Of a stretch of DNA of 34,378 bases, positions 28,923 to 34,378 are shown one piece after another (position 1 is the stretch's first letter; every line of letters starts with the position of its first letter). The DNA is from DATJKD01 sp963728295 (lineage in GTDB: Bacteria; Pseudomonadota; Gammaproteobacteria; Steroidobacterales; Steroidobacteraceae). The notes under the pieces are model-generated. The model had not been told where the DNA came from. It searched no databases and worked only from the letters and a program-made list of their open reading frames with translations. The translations under genes were made by a program, and so were the position numbers. The DNA lies in NCBI GenBank assembly GCA_963728295.1, contig CAVSKB010000022.1:1-34378 (forward strand), given 5' to 3'.

Positions 28923-29392
28923 ATGGACATCAACGACTACCTAATCGATCAAACTGGCAAGGACTGGGCGGCGCTGCTTCGTGATTGGTCCCCACCGTTG
29001 CCACAGAACTTCACGGTCTGGCTAGTCAACCGCTTCGCGGACGCCATCGTCGTCTCGATGATGGGTCGGTCCATATGCTCGATATCGGGATTGGTAGCCT
29101 TTCCAGGTTGGCCGACAGCCGAGATGACTTCGCGACTCGATTGGACGCGGTCGACAACGCCGACAATTGGCTGATGATCCCGCTTGTCGATGCGTGCCGC
29201 GAATCGGGGATGTCTCTCGGTGCCGGGCAGTGTTATGGCTTCAAGATTCCACCCATCCTAGGAGGACCATACGAGCTGTCGAATGTCGTGCCGACAGACA
29301 TCGCGATTCACTACTCCTTCCTCGCGGACATCTACCGGCAGACCAAGGACCTGCCGGACGGCACCCGGATCGAGGTTGTCACAACCACGTGA
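28923..29392 (+). pseudogene. frameshifted Tdi1/DUF1851 (T6SS immunity-like) protein
   Basis: Frame 1 starts MDINDYLIDQTGKDWAALLR and reaches WLVNRFADAIVV. From about 29058 the reading continues in another frame as DDGSVHMLDIGIGSLSRLAD, ANWLMIPLVDACRESGM-like helix, GQCYGFKIPPILGGPYELSN, VVPTDIAIHYSFLADIYRQT and KDLPDGTRIE. The two parts join at GTCGTCTCGAT if one C is added. The PPILGGxY and DLPxGTxI motifs identify the Tdi1/DUF1851 family, immunity proteins against type VI effectors. No effector lies beside it. Either decayed or an assembly error. The stop is 2 bp before a repeat A copy. Confidence 0.75.
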
Positions 29393-29394
29393 GG

Positions 29395-29452
29395 GTCCGC
29401 TCTGGGTCGTTCTGAGTCACTCGCCAACGACCGAGTTCGGCCAATAGCTGCC
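29395..29452 (+). repeat. Repeat A copy after the Tdi1-like gene
   Basis: GTCCGCTCTGGGTCGTTCTG, then AGTCACTCGCCAACGACCGA, then GTTCGGCCAATAGCTGCC. Full length, right end diverged. It starts 2 bp after the stop codon of the gene. Confidence 0.85.
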
Positions 29453-29481
29453 CGCCGGCAACCGGACCTTTGGCAACGGGT

Positions 29482-30114
29482 TCACGCCGGCCGATAAATC
29501 TGCGCCACCGCGCCGCCCGGAAAGGCCTTCGAGCTGACTAGCTTGAGTGGCCTCGGCGCGGGCAGGTCGGAGAACAGCGGCAGGCCTTTGCCCAGCGCCA
29601 CGGGGTGCACCCCCAGGACGAACTGGTCGACCAGTCCCTGGGCGACGAGACTGCGGGCGAAGCTGACTCCGCCGTGGGCGAGGATCGGCTTGCCCTCTTT
29701 GGCTTTCAACTGCGCGATTTCCTCCGCCAGGTCACCGCTCGCCACATAGGCCTCCGCCCAACTCCCTGCGCCGGGCTGCGGCTCCGCAGACTGACCGGTC
29801 CCCGCATTGGCGCGGGCGTCATTGAGCGTCGCCGTCGTGTTCACGTTCCTCAGGATCGCCGGCCCCTGTCGTGAGAAGACGGCCTTGGGGATCTGGTTCA
29901 GCGGCGGCGCGAACTCCATGGTGGAGGTCGGCCAGAAGGCGGCCATGGCAAGGAAGCTGCGGCTGCCCATAATGTGCAGGCTGGCGTTCCATGTGGTCTC
30001 TACGGCCCAGGCCTTCGACTCTTGATCGGAGCCGAACATCCACTTGTTTGTGCCATCCAGGTCACTCACGAACCCGTCGATCGATATGGACATCTTCAAG
30101 ATCAGGTCTCTCAC
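29482..30114 (-). CDS. RibD C-terminal/dihydrofolate-reductase-like protein
   Basis: 210 residues from GTG 30114, preceded by GAGGAGAAG; upstream frame lacks features. The start RDLILKMSISIDGFVSDLDG is the hallmark of the RibD_C/DHFR-like family. Later segments: WNASLHIMGSRSFLAMAAFW, KAVFSRQG, then KPILAHGGVSFARSLVAQGL, VDQFVLGVHPVALGKGLPLF and the final GGAVAQIYRP. These are NADPH-binding reductases similar to the RibD reductase domain; substrate usually unknown. Single gene. There is no riboflavin operon nearby, so a role in riboflavin synthesis is unlikely. Confidence 0.92.
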   Translation of the reverse strand: MRDLILKMSISIDGFVSDLDGTNKWMFGSDQESKAWAVETTWNASLHIMGSRSFLAMAAFWPTSTMEFAPPLNQIPKAVFSRQGPAILRNVNTTATLNDARANAGTGQSAEPQPGAGSWAEAYVASGDLAEEIAQLKAKEGKPILAHGGVSFARSLVAQGLVDQFVLGVHPVALGKGLPLFSDLPAPRPLKLVSSKAFPGGAVAQIYRPA

Positions 30115-30488
30115 GGCCTTCTCCTCGTTGCGGTCCCAGCCCAAGGACGGGCCTCCACAAATGTTGGAAACGAGCGGACAGGGCAACCCCGCCGAGAACG
30201 AGATTTCTTATGTCATACAACTTTACTTCAAGACAAAAGGTGTCAAGGACGGGCCTTTCAAAGTCCGCTTCGGGCCGAAGTCGGTCATGGCAGCCCGCGG
30301 CTCCAAGCCGCCCGACGTCGCGCGTAAATGATGGATCTGCCGCCCCGATCTGCGGAGGAGATCACGTCGTTCCTCCAGTGAAGCCGTACGATGCGGCCTC
30401 GTACGGCTCACAGAAGCAGCAGATCAGGGTGCCCGCGCACACCTTCACGGAATCGCTCTCGATCTAACGGCGTGAGAGAGCAGGGCGC
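30115..30488. other. gap with a perfect hairpin and a short repeat A-like piece
   Basis: No convincing gene. At 30251-30275 AAGTCCGCTTCGGGCCGAAG is a short piece like the repeat A left end. At 30383-30407 GCCGTACGA and TCGTACGGC form a perfect 9-bp stem with a 7-nt loop. ATCTAAC at 30462-30468 is an isolated attC-core-like string without partner. Open frames here look like frame shadows. Confidence 0.4.
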
Positions 30489-30848
30489 ATGGATACATCT
30501 AGACTCAAGTCGATACAGGGTCCCGATCGAACGCTTAGCCTTTTGCAATCGTTCGCGCGGAGCAATCTGAAAATACCGCCCGATGCTCATCAACTGAAGA
30601 GCCTGAACGAGCTGCCGTTACAGTTGCGCCGGAACATCGGCTCCGGCCCGGACCAGCAGTATGTCTGGTATGCGTGGAGCGACGGTGTGCGCACCTGGCT
30701 GCTTACGGGTGCGGTCTCGCTCGAGCGATCGCGCGAGCGAGGGCGTCCGGTACTCGACGTTCGTAGCTACGACGAACACGGCTACCTCGAGGAGTCCGCT
30801 GCCTGGGTGTGCACCCGAGCAGAGGAATGGGAGCGGTGCACCTGGTAA
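30489..30848 (+). CDS. small soluble hypothetical protein
   Basis: 119 residues starting MDTSRLKSIQGPDRTLSLLQ. Then SFARSNLKIPPDAHQLKSLN, and a strand-rich part YVWYAWSDGVRTWLLTGAVS, VLDVRSYDEHGYLEESAAW, ending EEWERCTW. No signal peptide or membrane helix. Composition and codon use look real. I do not recognise a family. The stop codon lies in an ACCTGGT-A-ACCAGGT inverted repeat (30840-30854). Confidence 0.6.
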   Translation: MDTSRLKSIQGPDRTLSLLQSFARSNLKIPPDAHQLKSLNELPLQLRRNIGSGPDQQYVWYAWSDGVRTWLLTGAVSLERSRERGRPVLDVRSYDEHGYLEESAAWVCTRAEEWERCTW

Positions 30849-30916
30849 CCAGGTCGACCCGATCTCAGCCCCCCGTTAGGTAACACTCACGCTGGCGCGA
30901 AGACGAAAGTACGTTG

Positions 30917-31174
30917 TTACTGCGGCTCGGCGGCCGAGCATCTGAAAGTGGTTACCTGTTTGCCCGTGCCCGCAGGCAGCGCGGGGTCCTTGTTTACAGT
31001 CGATATGATGTCAGCGCTCTTTTGACCAGCTCGCTGGCACGCCCGGGTGGTCATATCCCTTGCGACCTCGACACCGGCTTCATGCTCGATGGTCTGGGTG
31101 TCGTCCTGGTTGATCTTGATCGTCGTACAGGCACCGAAGACGACACAAAGTGCAGGCAGCAGGGCTGAACGCAT
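30917..31174 (-). CDS. small lipoprotein
   Basis: 85 residues from ATG 31174. The signal peptide MRSALLPALCVVFGACTT has a lipobox (VFGAC, Cys16), so the mature protein is lipid-anchored. The mature part TIKINQDDTQTIEHEAGVEV, ARDMTTRACQRAGQKSADII and the end TGKQVTTFRC contains two Cys that could form a disulfide. Family not recognised. 27 bp upstream lies the stop of the NTF2-like gene on the same strand, so the two may be co-transcribed. Confidence 0.7.
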   Translation of the reverse strand: MRSALLPALCVVFGACTTIKINQDDTQTIEHEAGVEVARDMTTRACQRAGQKSADIISTVNKDPALPAGTGKQVTTFRCSAAEPQ

Positions 31175-31201
31175 CATTTCTGCGAATACCTCGCGATGAC
31201 C

Positions 31202-31594
31202 TTACGGCTCCGAGAGAGTACAGCTGCGCACGCCGGTCTCGATCTGGCGGCGCATCGTATTGATGTCCCAGTAGTCCGTGTTCCAGACCGCCACCGAGTC
31301 GCGCACACGCATGAAAGAGGCGCCCCGGACGCAGACCTTCTGACCGCTGGCGGGAACGCCGGTGTGGCTGGTGCGCGCGTACTTCGCCTCGAGTGTCCAC
31401 TCCCAGGCGATCCGTTCGTCGTCACCGACCACGCTGTGTGGTGTGTACTTCACGTCTTCATAGCAGCTGAAGAAGAAAGCGACGAACTCCTCGATCTCCG
31501 CGCGACCGCGCCGTACAGTACCGATCGCGGCGTCCTCATAGACTGAGTCGTTTGCGAAGAAGCTCACGACGCCTTGGACGTCGTGGCGGTTCAT
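31202..31594 (-). CDS. NTF2-like (SnoaL-type) protein, possibly N-terminally shortened
   Basis: 130 residues: MNRHDVQGVVSFFANDSVYE, RGRAEIEEFVAFFFSCYED, HSVVGDDERIAWEWTLEAKY, KVCVRGASFMRVRDSVAVWN, TDYWDINTMRRQIET. The RHDVxxVVSFFxxDxxxE and WNTDYWD patterns are typical of SnoaL-like polyketide-cyclase relatives. Family members usually have 10-15 residues before MNRHD. The frame continues upstream as GRFADYIAA but without a start codon before a stop near 31670, so the N-terminus may be lost or a rare start is used. It is divergent from the ArsR gene. Confidence 0.8.
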   Translation of the reverse strand: MNRHDVQGVVSFFANDSVYEDAAIGTVRRGRAEIEEFVAFFFSCYEDVKYTPHSVVGDDERIAWEWTLEAKYARTSHTGVPASGQKVCVRGASFMRVRDSVAVWNTDYWDINTMRRQIETGVRSCTLSEP

Positions 31595-31661
31595 GGCAGC
31601 GATGTAGTCTGCGAAACGCCCCGAGTCTAGTCCTGCGCTCCCAGCCTGCGCTTGCCTTTCG

Positions 31662-31694
31662 GTAAGTCATGGGCTACCGTAAGCCATGACTTAC
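31662..31694 (+). promoter_or_regulatory. operator overlapping the arsR-type start codon
   Basis: GTAAGTCATGG (31662-31672) and CCATGACTTAC (31684-31694) are exact 11-bp inverted repeats with an 11-nt spacer (GCTACCGTAAG). The ATG of the downstream ArsR gene (31686-31688) lies inside the right arm, so the first codons encode part of the operator. It is the likely self-regulatory site; I infer binding by the encoded ArsR protein. Confidence 0.7.
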
Positions 31695-32093
31695 GCATCG
31701 GCGCTGGCTGCGCTCGCGGACCCGACCCGCCGCCAGGTCTTCGAACGGCTCCAGGCCGGACCCTCGGCGGTGGGCGAGCTCGCGAGCGCGCTTCCGGTGA
31801 GCCGACCCGCGGTCTCGCAGCACCTCAAGGTATTGAAGGAGGCGGGCCTGGTCGCCGACCGCGCCGAAGGCACGCGCCGCGTCTACTACATCGATCCGCA
31901 CGGCCTTGGCGCGCTCCGCAAGTGGCTGGACCAGTCGTGGACACAAGCGCTCGCCGCGTTCGAAGCCGAGCTTGGCGCCGCGGATGCGCCGACCCATCCC
32001 CGTTCGAAGGAACCCCGGAATGAACCGCACGATCACGGTCGCGCCCGTACGCAAGACCGTCCACGTCACCGCCGCACCCGCTCACGCCTTTGA
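31686..32093 (+). CDS. ArsR-family winged-helix repressor
   Basis: 135 residues. The winged HTH spans about 1-80: YASALAALADPTRRQVFERL, GELASALPVSRPAVSQHLKV (recognition helix) and LKEAGLVADRAEGTRRVYYI (wing). This is the sub-type that controls SRPBCC-domain proteins; no arsenic-type Cys ligand motif (CxC) is present. The start MTYASALAALADPTRR matches the family, although the ATG lies in the operator, so translation may use a leaderless or very short leader mRNA. The last 24 codons overlap the SRPBCC gene; the tail there (PHDHGRARTQDRPRHRR) looks unlike protein of this family. Confidence 0.92.
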   Translation: MTYASALAALADPTRRQVFERLQAGPSAVGELASALPVSRPAVSQHLKVLKEAGLVADRAEGTRRVYYIDPHGLGALRKWLDQSWTQALAAFEAELGAADAPTHPRSKEPRNEPHDHGRARTQDRPRHRRTRSRL

Positions 32094-32493
32094 GGCGTTC
32101 GCGGCGGGCATAGGCCGCTGGTGGCCGGTGTCGCATTCGATCGGCCGAGTGCCGATGAAGGACGTCGTCATCGAGCCGCGCGCCGGCGGCCGCTGGTACG
32201 AGCGCGGACAGGACGGCTCCGAGTGCGACTGGGGCGTGGTGCTCGCCTGGGAGCCGCCCGGGCGTCTGCTGTTGGGCTGGCATCTCGACAGTGAGTTCCG
32301 CCACGATCCCGGGGCCGCCACCGAGGTCGAGCTGCGTTTCATCGCGGAGTCGCCCGGTGTCACGCGCGTCGAGCTCGAGCATCGCGGTCTCGAGCGGCTC
32401 GGCGCGCAGGCGGACGTGCTCCGCGGCAAGATCGATTCGCCGAACGGCTGGACCGGGCTCCTCGAGCGCTACCGCGAGGCGGCCGCCACCTGA
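32020..32493 (+). CDS. SRPBCC (AHSA1-type) domain protein
   Basis: 157 residues: VRKTVHVTAAPAHAFEAFAA, GIGRWWPVSHSIGR, PRAGGRWYERGQDGSECDWG, VVLAWEPPGRLLLGWHLD, EVELRFIAESPGVTRVELEH, RGLERLG and NGWTGLLERYRE are all marks of the AHSA1/SRPBCC hydrophobic-pocket fold. It probably binds a small lipophilic ligand; substrate unknown. It starts at ATG 32020 inside the end of arsR (74-bp overlap), so the two are tightly coupled. ArsR-SRPBCC pairs are common and the ArsR protein regulates the operon. Confidence 0.93.
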   Translation: MNRTITVAPVRKTVHVTAAPAHAFEAFAAGIGRWWPVSHSIGRVPMKDVVIEPRAGGRWYERGQDGSECDWGVVLAWEPPGRLLLGWHLDSEFRHDPGAATEVELRFIAESPGVTRVELEHRGLERLGAQADVLRGKIDSPNGWTGLLERYREAAAT

Positions 32494-32523
32494 CTTCCAA
32501 CGATCAACAGCAGGAGAAGAGCA

Positions 32524-33156
32524 ATGATTACGCTGCACGTGTTTCCATTCTCGCCGCGCGCGTTCAAGGTGCTTGCGGTCGCCGAGCACCTCGGGCTCGA
32601 CTACGAGAAGAAGCTGGTCGATCTGGGCAAGGGCGAACAGAAGACGCCCGAGTTCTCGGCGCTCAACCCGAACCAGCGCATGCCGGTCATGGAAGACGGC
32701 GACTTCGTGCTGTGGGAGTCGGGCGCGATCATGCAGTACCTCGCGCTCAAGAAACCCGAGGCGGGACTGCTGCCCACCGAGCCCAGGCGGCTCGCCGACG
32801 TCACGCGCTGGCAGTGCTGGGACCTCGCACACTGGGAGGCCGCCTGCGCGATCTTCATCTTCGAAAACGCGGTCAAGGCGCTCTTCAAGCTGGGCGAGCC
32901 CGACCCGGCCGAGATCGCAAAGGGCGAGGAACGGTTCCACCGTGCCGCGGGTGTGCTCAACGGCCACCTGAAGGGCAAACGGTACGTCGCGGACGGCTGC
33001 CTCACGATCGCGGACTTCGCGCTCGGTGCTTCGCTCAACATGGCGGGCTTCGCGAAGATCCCGGTGGCCGGCTATCCGGAGATCAACCGCTGGTACACAG
33101 ACTTGAGCGCGCTGCCCGCCTGGCGGAAGTCTCTAGCCGTTCCGCAGGCCGCCTGA
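32524..33156 (+). CDS. glutathione S-transferase
   Basis: 210 residues with both GST domains. The N-terminal thioredoxin-like domain MITLHVFPFSPRAFKVLAVA has Ser/Tyr-poor SPRAFK in the active-site turn. NPNQRMPVMEDGDFVLWESG holds the cis-Pro (MPVM) and the E-S glutathione pair (about 62-72). The C-terminal helical domain spans 88-205 with DGCLTIADFALGASLNMAG (N-capping Asp motif). Cytoplasmic conjugating or reducing enzyme; substrate unknown. Ribosome site AGGAGAAGA. It follows the SRPBCC gene by 30 bp and probably belongs to the ArsR operon, as found in other genomes. Confidence 0.94.
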   Translation: MITLHVFPFSPRAFKVLAVAEHLGLDYEKKLVDLGKGEQKTPEFSALNPNQRMPVMEDGDFVLWESGAIMQYLALKKPEAGLLPTEPRRLADVTRWQCWDLAHWEAACAIFIFENAVKALFKLGEPDPAEIAKGEERFHRAAGVLNGHLKGKRYVADGCLTIADFALGASLNMAGFAKIPVAGYPEINRWYTDLSALPAWRKSLAVPQAA

Positions 33157-33226
33157 TCCACGCCGAAACGTGCAGCTGTCACGGCCGGCCATCCGGCCGC
33201 GCCCCGCGTGTCGTTAGAATGTGCGG

Positions 33227-34198
33227 ATGAAACTGCACCAGCTCCGCTACCTCGCGGCCATCGCCCAGACCGGTCTCAACATCACCGCTGCGGCGGAGAA
33301 GCTCCACACCTCGCAGCCGGGCGTGAGCAAGCAGATCAAGCTGCTCGAGGACGAGCTCGGGTTCCAGATCTTCGTGCGCGACGGGCGCAACCTCGCGCGG
33401 ATTACGCCCGCGGGCCAGCAGGTGGTCGATCGGGCGATCCGCATCCTGCGCGAGGTCCGCAACATCAAGCACCTGTCCGAAGAGCTGAAGGACGAATCGC
33501 GGGGCACGCTCTCGATCGCCACGACGCACACGCAGGCGCGCTACGTGCTGCCCGACGTGATCAAGCAGTTTCGCGACAAGTACCCGGACGTGGGACTGCA
33601 CCTGCACCAGGGGACCTCGGAGCAGATCGCCGAGATGGCGGCGCTCGATCGGATCGACTTCGCGATCGCCACCGGTTCGCAGAGCCTGTTCGAGGGGTAT
33701 TCGCTGCTGCCCTGCTATCGCTGGCATCGGCACGTAGTCGTGCCGAAGGGCCACCCGTTCGCGAAGTGCAAGAAGCTCACGCTCAAGCAGCTCGCGGCGC
33801 AGCCGATCGTCACCTACGTCTTCGGCTTCACCGGCCCGTCGTCGCTGCAGCAGATCTTCGCTGACCAGGGGCTGGTACCGAACGTAGTGCTGACCGCGCG
33901 CGACGCCGACGTGATCAAGACGTACGTGCGGCTCGGACTTGGCGTTGGCATCGTCGCCAGCATGGCGATCGACGACAGCGACACGGACCTTGTCGAGATC
34001 GACACTTCGGATCTGTTTCCCGCACACGTCACCTGGATCGGCTTCCGGCGCGGCGGGCTGCTGCGCAAGTACCAGCTCGACTTCATGCAGCTCTTCGCGC
34101 CGCACCTGACGCGCCGCGTGATCGAGCGCGCGACGAACGCGACGACTCAGGCCGATGTCGATGCGCTGACCAGGGACATGGAGCTGCCGCTGCGCTGA
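33227..34198 (+). CDS. cysB: CysB-family LysR-type transcriptional regulator
   Basis: 323 residues from ATG 33227. N-terminal winged HTH MKLHQLRYLAAIAQTGLNIT, AAAEKLHTSQPGVSKQIKLL, EDELGFQIFVRDGRNLARIT (about 1-60), then a periplasmic-binding-like effector domain: RGTLSIATTHTQARYVLPDV (the TTHTQARY segment is the CysB signature for sulfate/thiosulfate/N-acetylserine binding), DKYPDVGLHLHQGTSEQIAE, YVFGFTGPSS and LGLGVGIVASMAI. It activates sulfur-assimilation genes in response to N-acetylserine in known members. It lies alone, 70 bp after the GST gene. CysB versus Cbl/paralogue cannot be told. Confidence 0.92.
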   Translation: MKLHQLRYLAAIAQTGLNITAAAEKLHTSQPGVSKQIKLLEDELGFQIFVRDGRNLARITPAGQQVVDRAIRILREVRNIKHLSEELKDESRGTLSIATTHTQARYVLPDVIKQFRDKYPDVGLHLHQGTSEQIAEMAALDRIDFAIATGSQSLFEGYSLLPCYRWHRHVVVPKGHPFAKCKKLTLKQLAAQPIVTYVFGFTGPSSLQQIFADQGLVPNVVLTARDADVIKTYVRLGLGVGIVASMAIDDSDTDLVEIDTSDLFPAHVTWIGFRRGGLLRKYQLDFMQLFAPHLTRRVIERATNATTQADVDALTRDMELPLR

Positions 34199-34378
34199 GC
34201 GCTCCCGCGACACGTGACGCGGTTGGCGTTTGCTCAATTCGTACTGGCCCGACTCCCCAGGGAAGGCGCTTTCGACCGTTATGTCACCCGGTCTCGACTG
34301 ACCGCGTAACCGCTCGCCCCCTAGCATTCCGTCCACGGCGCGAACCCGCGCCGGCGTGCGGCGAGAGCCGCCGAACCA
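34199..34378. other. window end, nothing recognised
   Basis: 180 bp after the cysB-type gene. No open frame of note, no clear terminator with T-run and no repeat A copy seen. Confidence 0.3.

Noticed and set aside
7538..29452. Repeat A copies as CRISPR repeats or attC sites
   Set aside because: Spacing is irregular (hundreds to thousands of bases with genes between), so not CRISPR. The repeat lacks RYYYAAC/GTTRRRY cores and L boxes, so it is not attC by sequence.
29482..30114. Riboflavin biosynthesis (ribD) gene
   Set aside because: Only the reductase-like domain is present, no deaminase domain and no rib operon or FMN riboswitch nearby.
30044..30331. 95-codon plus-strand open frame
   Set aside because: Its first part is antisense to the RibD/DHFR-like gene; the rest runs over repeat-like sequence.
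30875..30881. GTTAGGT as an attC core
   Set aside because: A lone GTTRRRY string between convergent genes, with no L' box, partner or palindrome.

Overview
The window reads as an accessory region of a GC-rich proteobacterial chromosome. A gammaproteobacterium of the Xanthomonadales/Steroidobacterales type is my best guess, from a CysB-family regulator, a PEP-CTERM tail, Tat-tagged small proteins and soil-type integron sites. The lineage is inference only. There are no rRNA, tRNA, CRISPR or phage structural genes. Nearly all genes are short, single and unrelated to their neighbours, on both strands, separated by repeats, which is the texture of a decaying gene-cassette array.

Left part (1-6400). 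Minus-strand cassette-like genes come first: a membrane protein, a damaged secreted/anchored protein, and a RelE/RHH toxin-antitoxin pair. They are separated by one full attC-like site (1104-1229) and one attC right half (551-570). A plus-strand four-gene metal-handling operon follows (Cys-rich secreted protein, beta-rich exported protein, MerP-like and MerT-like). Then come an NTF2-like protein, a Tat lipocalin-like protein and a secreted trypsin-like protease with a strong terminator.

Middle (6400-21600). Mostly small hypothetical and detoxification-type genes: GFA, zinc-ribbon, NTF2-like, HXXEE, beta-carbonic anhydrase, two VOC proteins, a GST, an intact amidohydrolase and a frameshifted one. 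Remnants include a PEP-CTERM tail and a zinc-ribbon fragment. Copies of a 34-63 bp interspersed palindromic repeat (called repeat A) punctuate the region, all in the same orientation.

Right part (21600-34378). Two divergent IS30-family elements (21632-22858 and 26822-28050) have each inserted at the same internal position of a repeat A copy, with a GT target duplication. Between and after them lie an SDR, an epoxide hydrolase, membrane proteins, orphan immunity-type genes (SMI1/KNR4 and a frameshifted Tdi1/DUF1851), NTF2-like proteins and a RibD/DHFR-like reductase. The right end looks like ordinary chromosome: an ArsR-SRPBCC-GST operon with an 11-bp inverted repeat overlapping the start codon, then a CysB-family regulator.

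Most notable: (i) site-specific double targeting of repeat A by related IS30 elements; (ii) the strictly unidirectional repeat A family, placed just after stop codons; (iii) attC-like sites with a TA pair but no integrase in view; (iv) several genes with single-base frameshifts, which mean either cassette decay or sequencing error.
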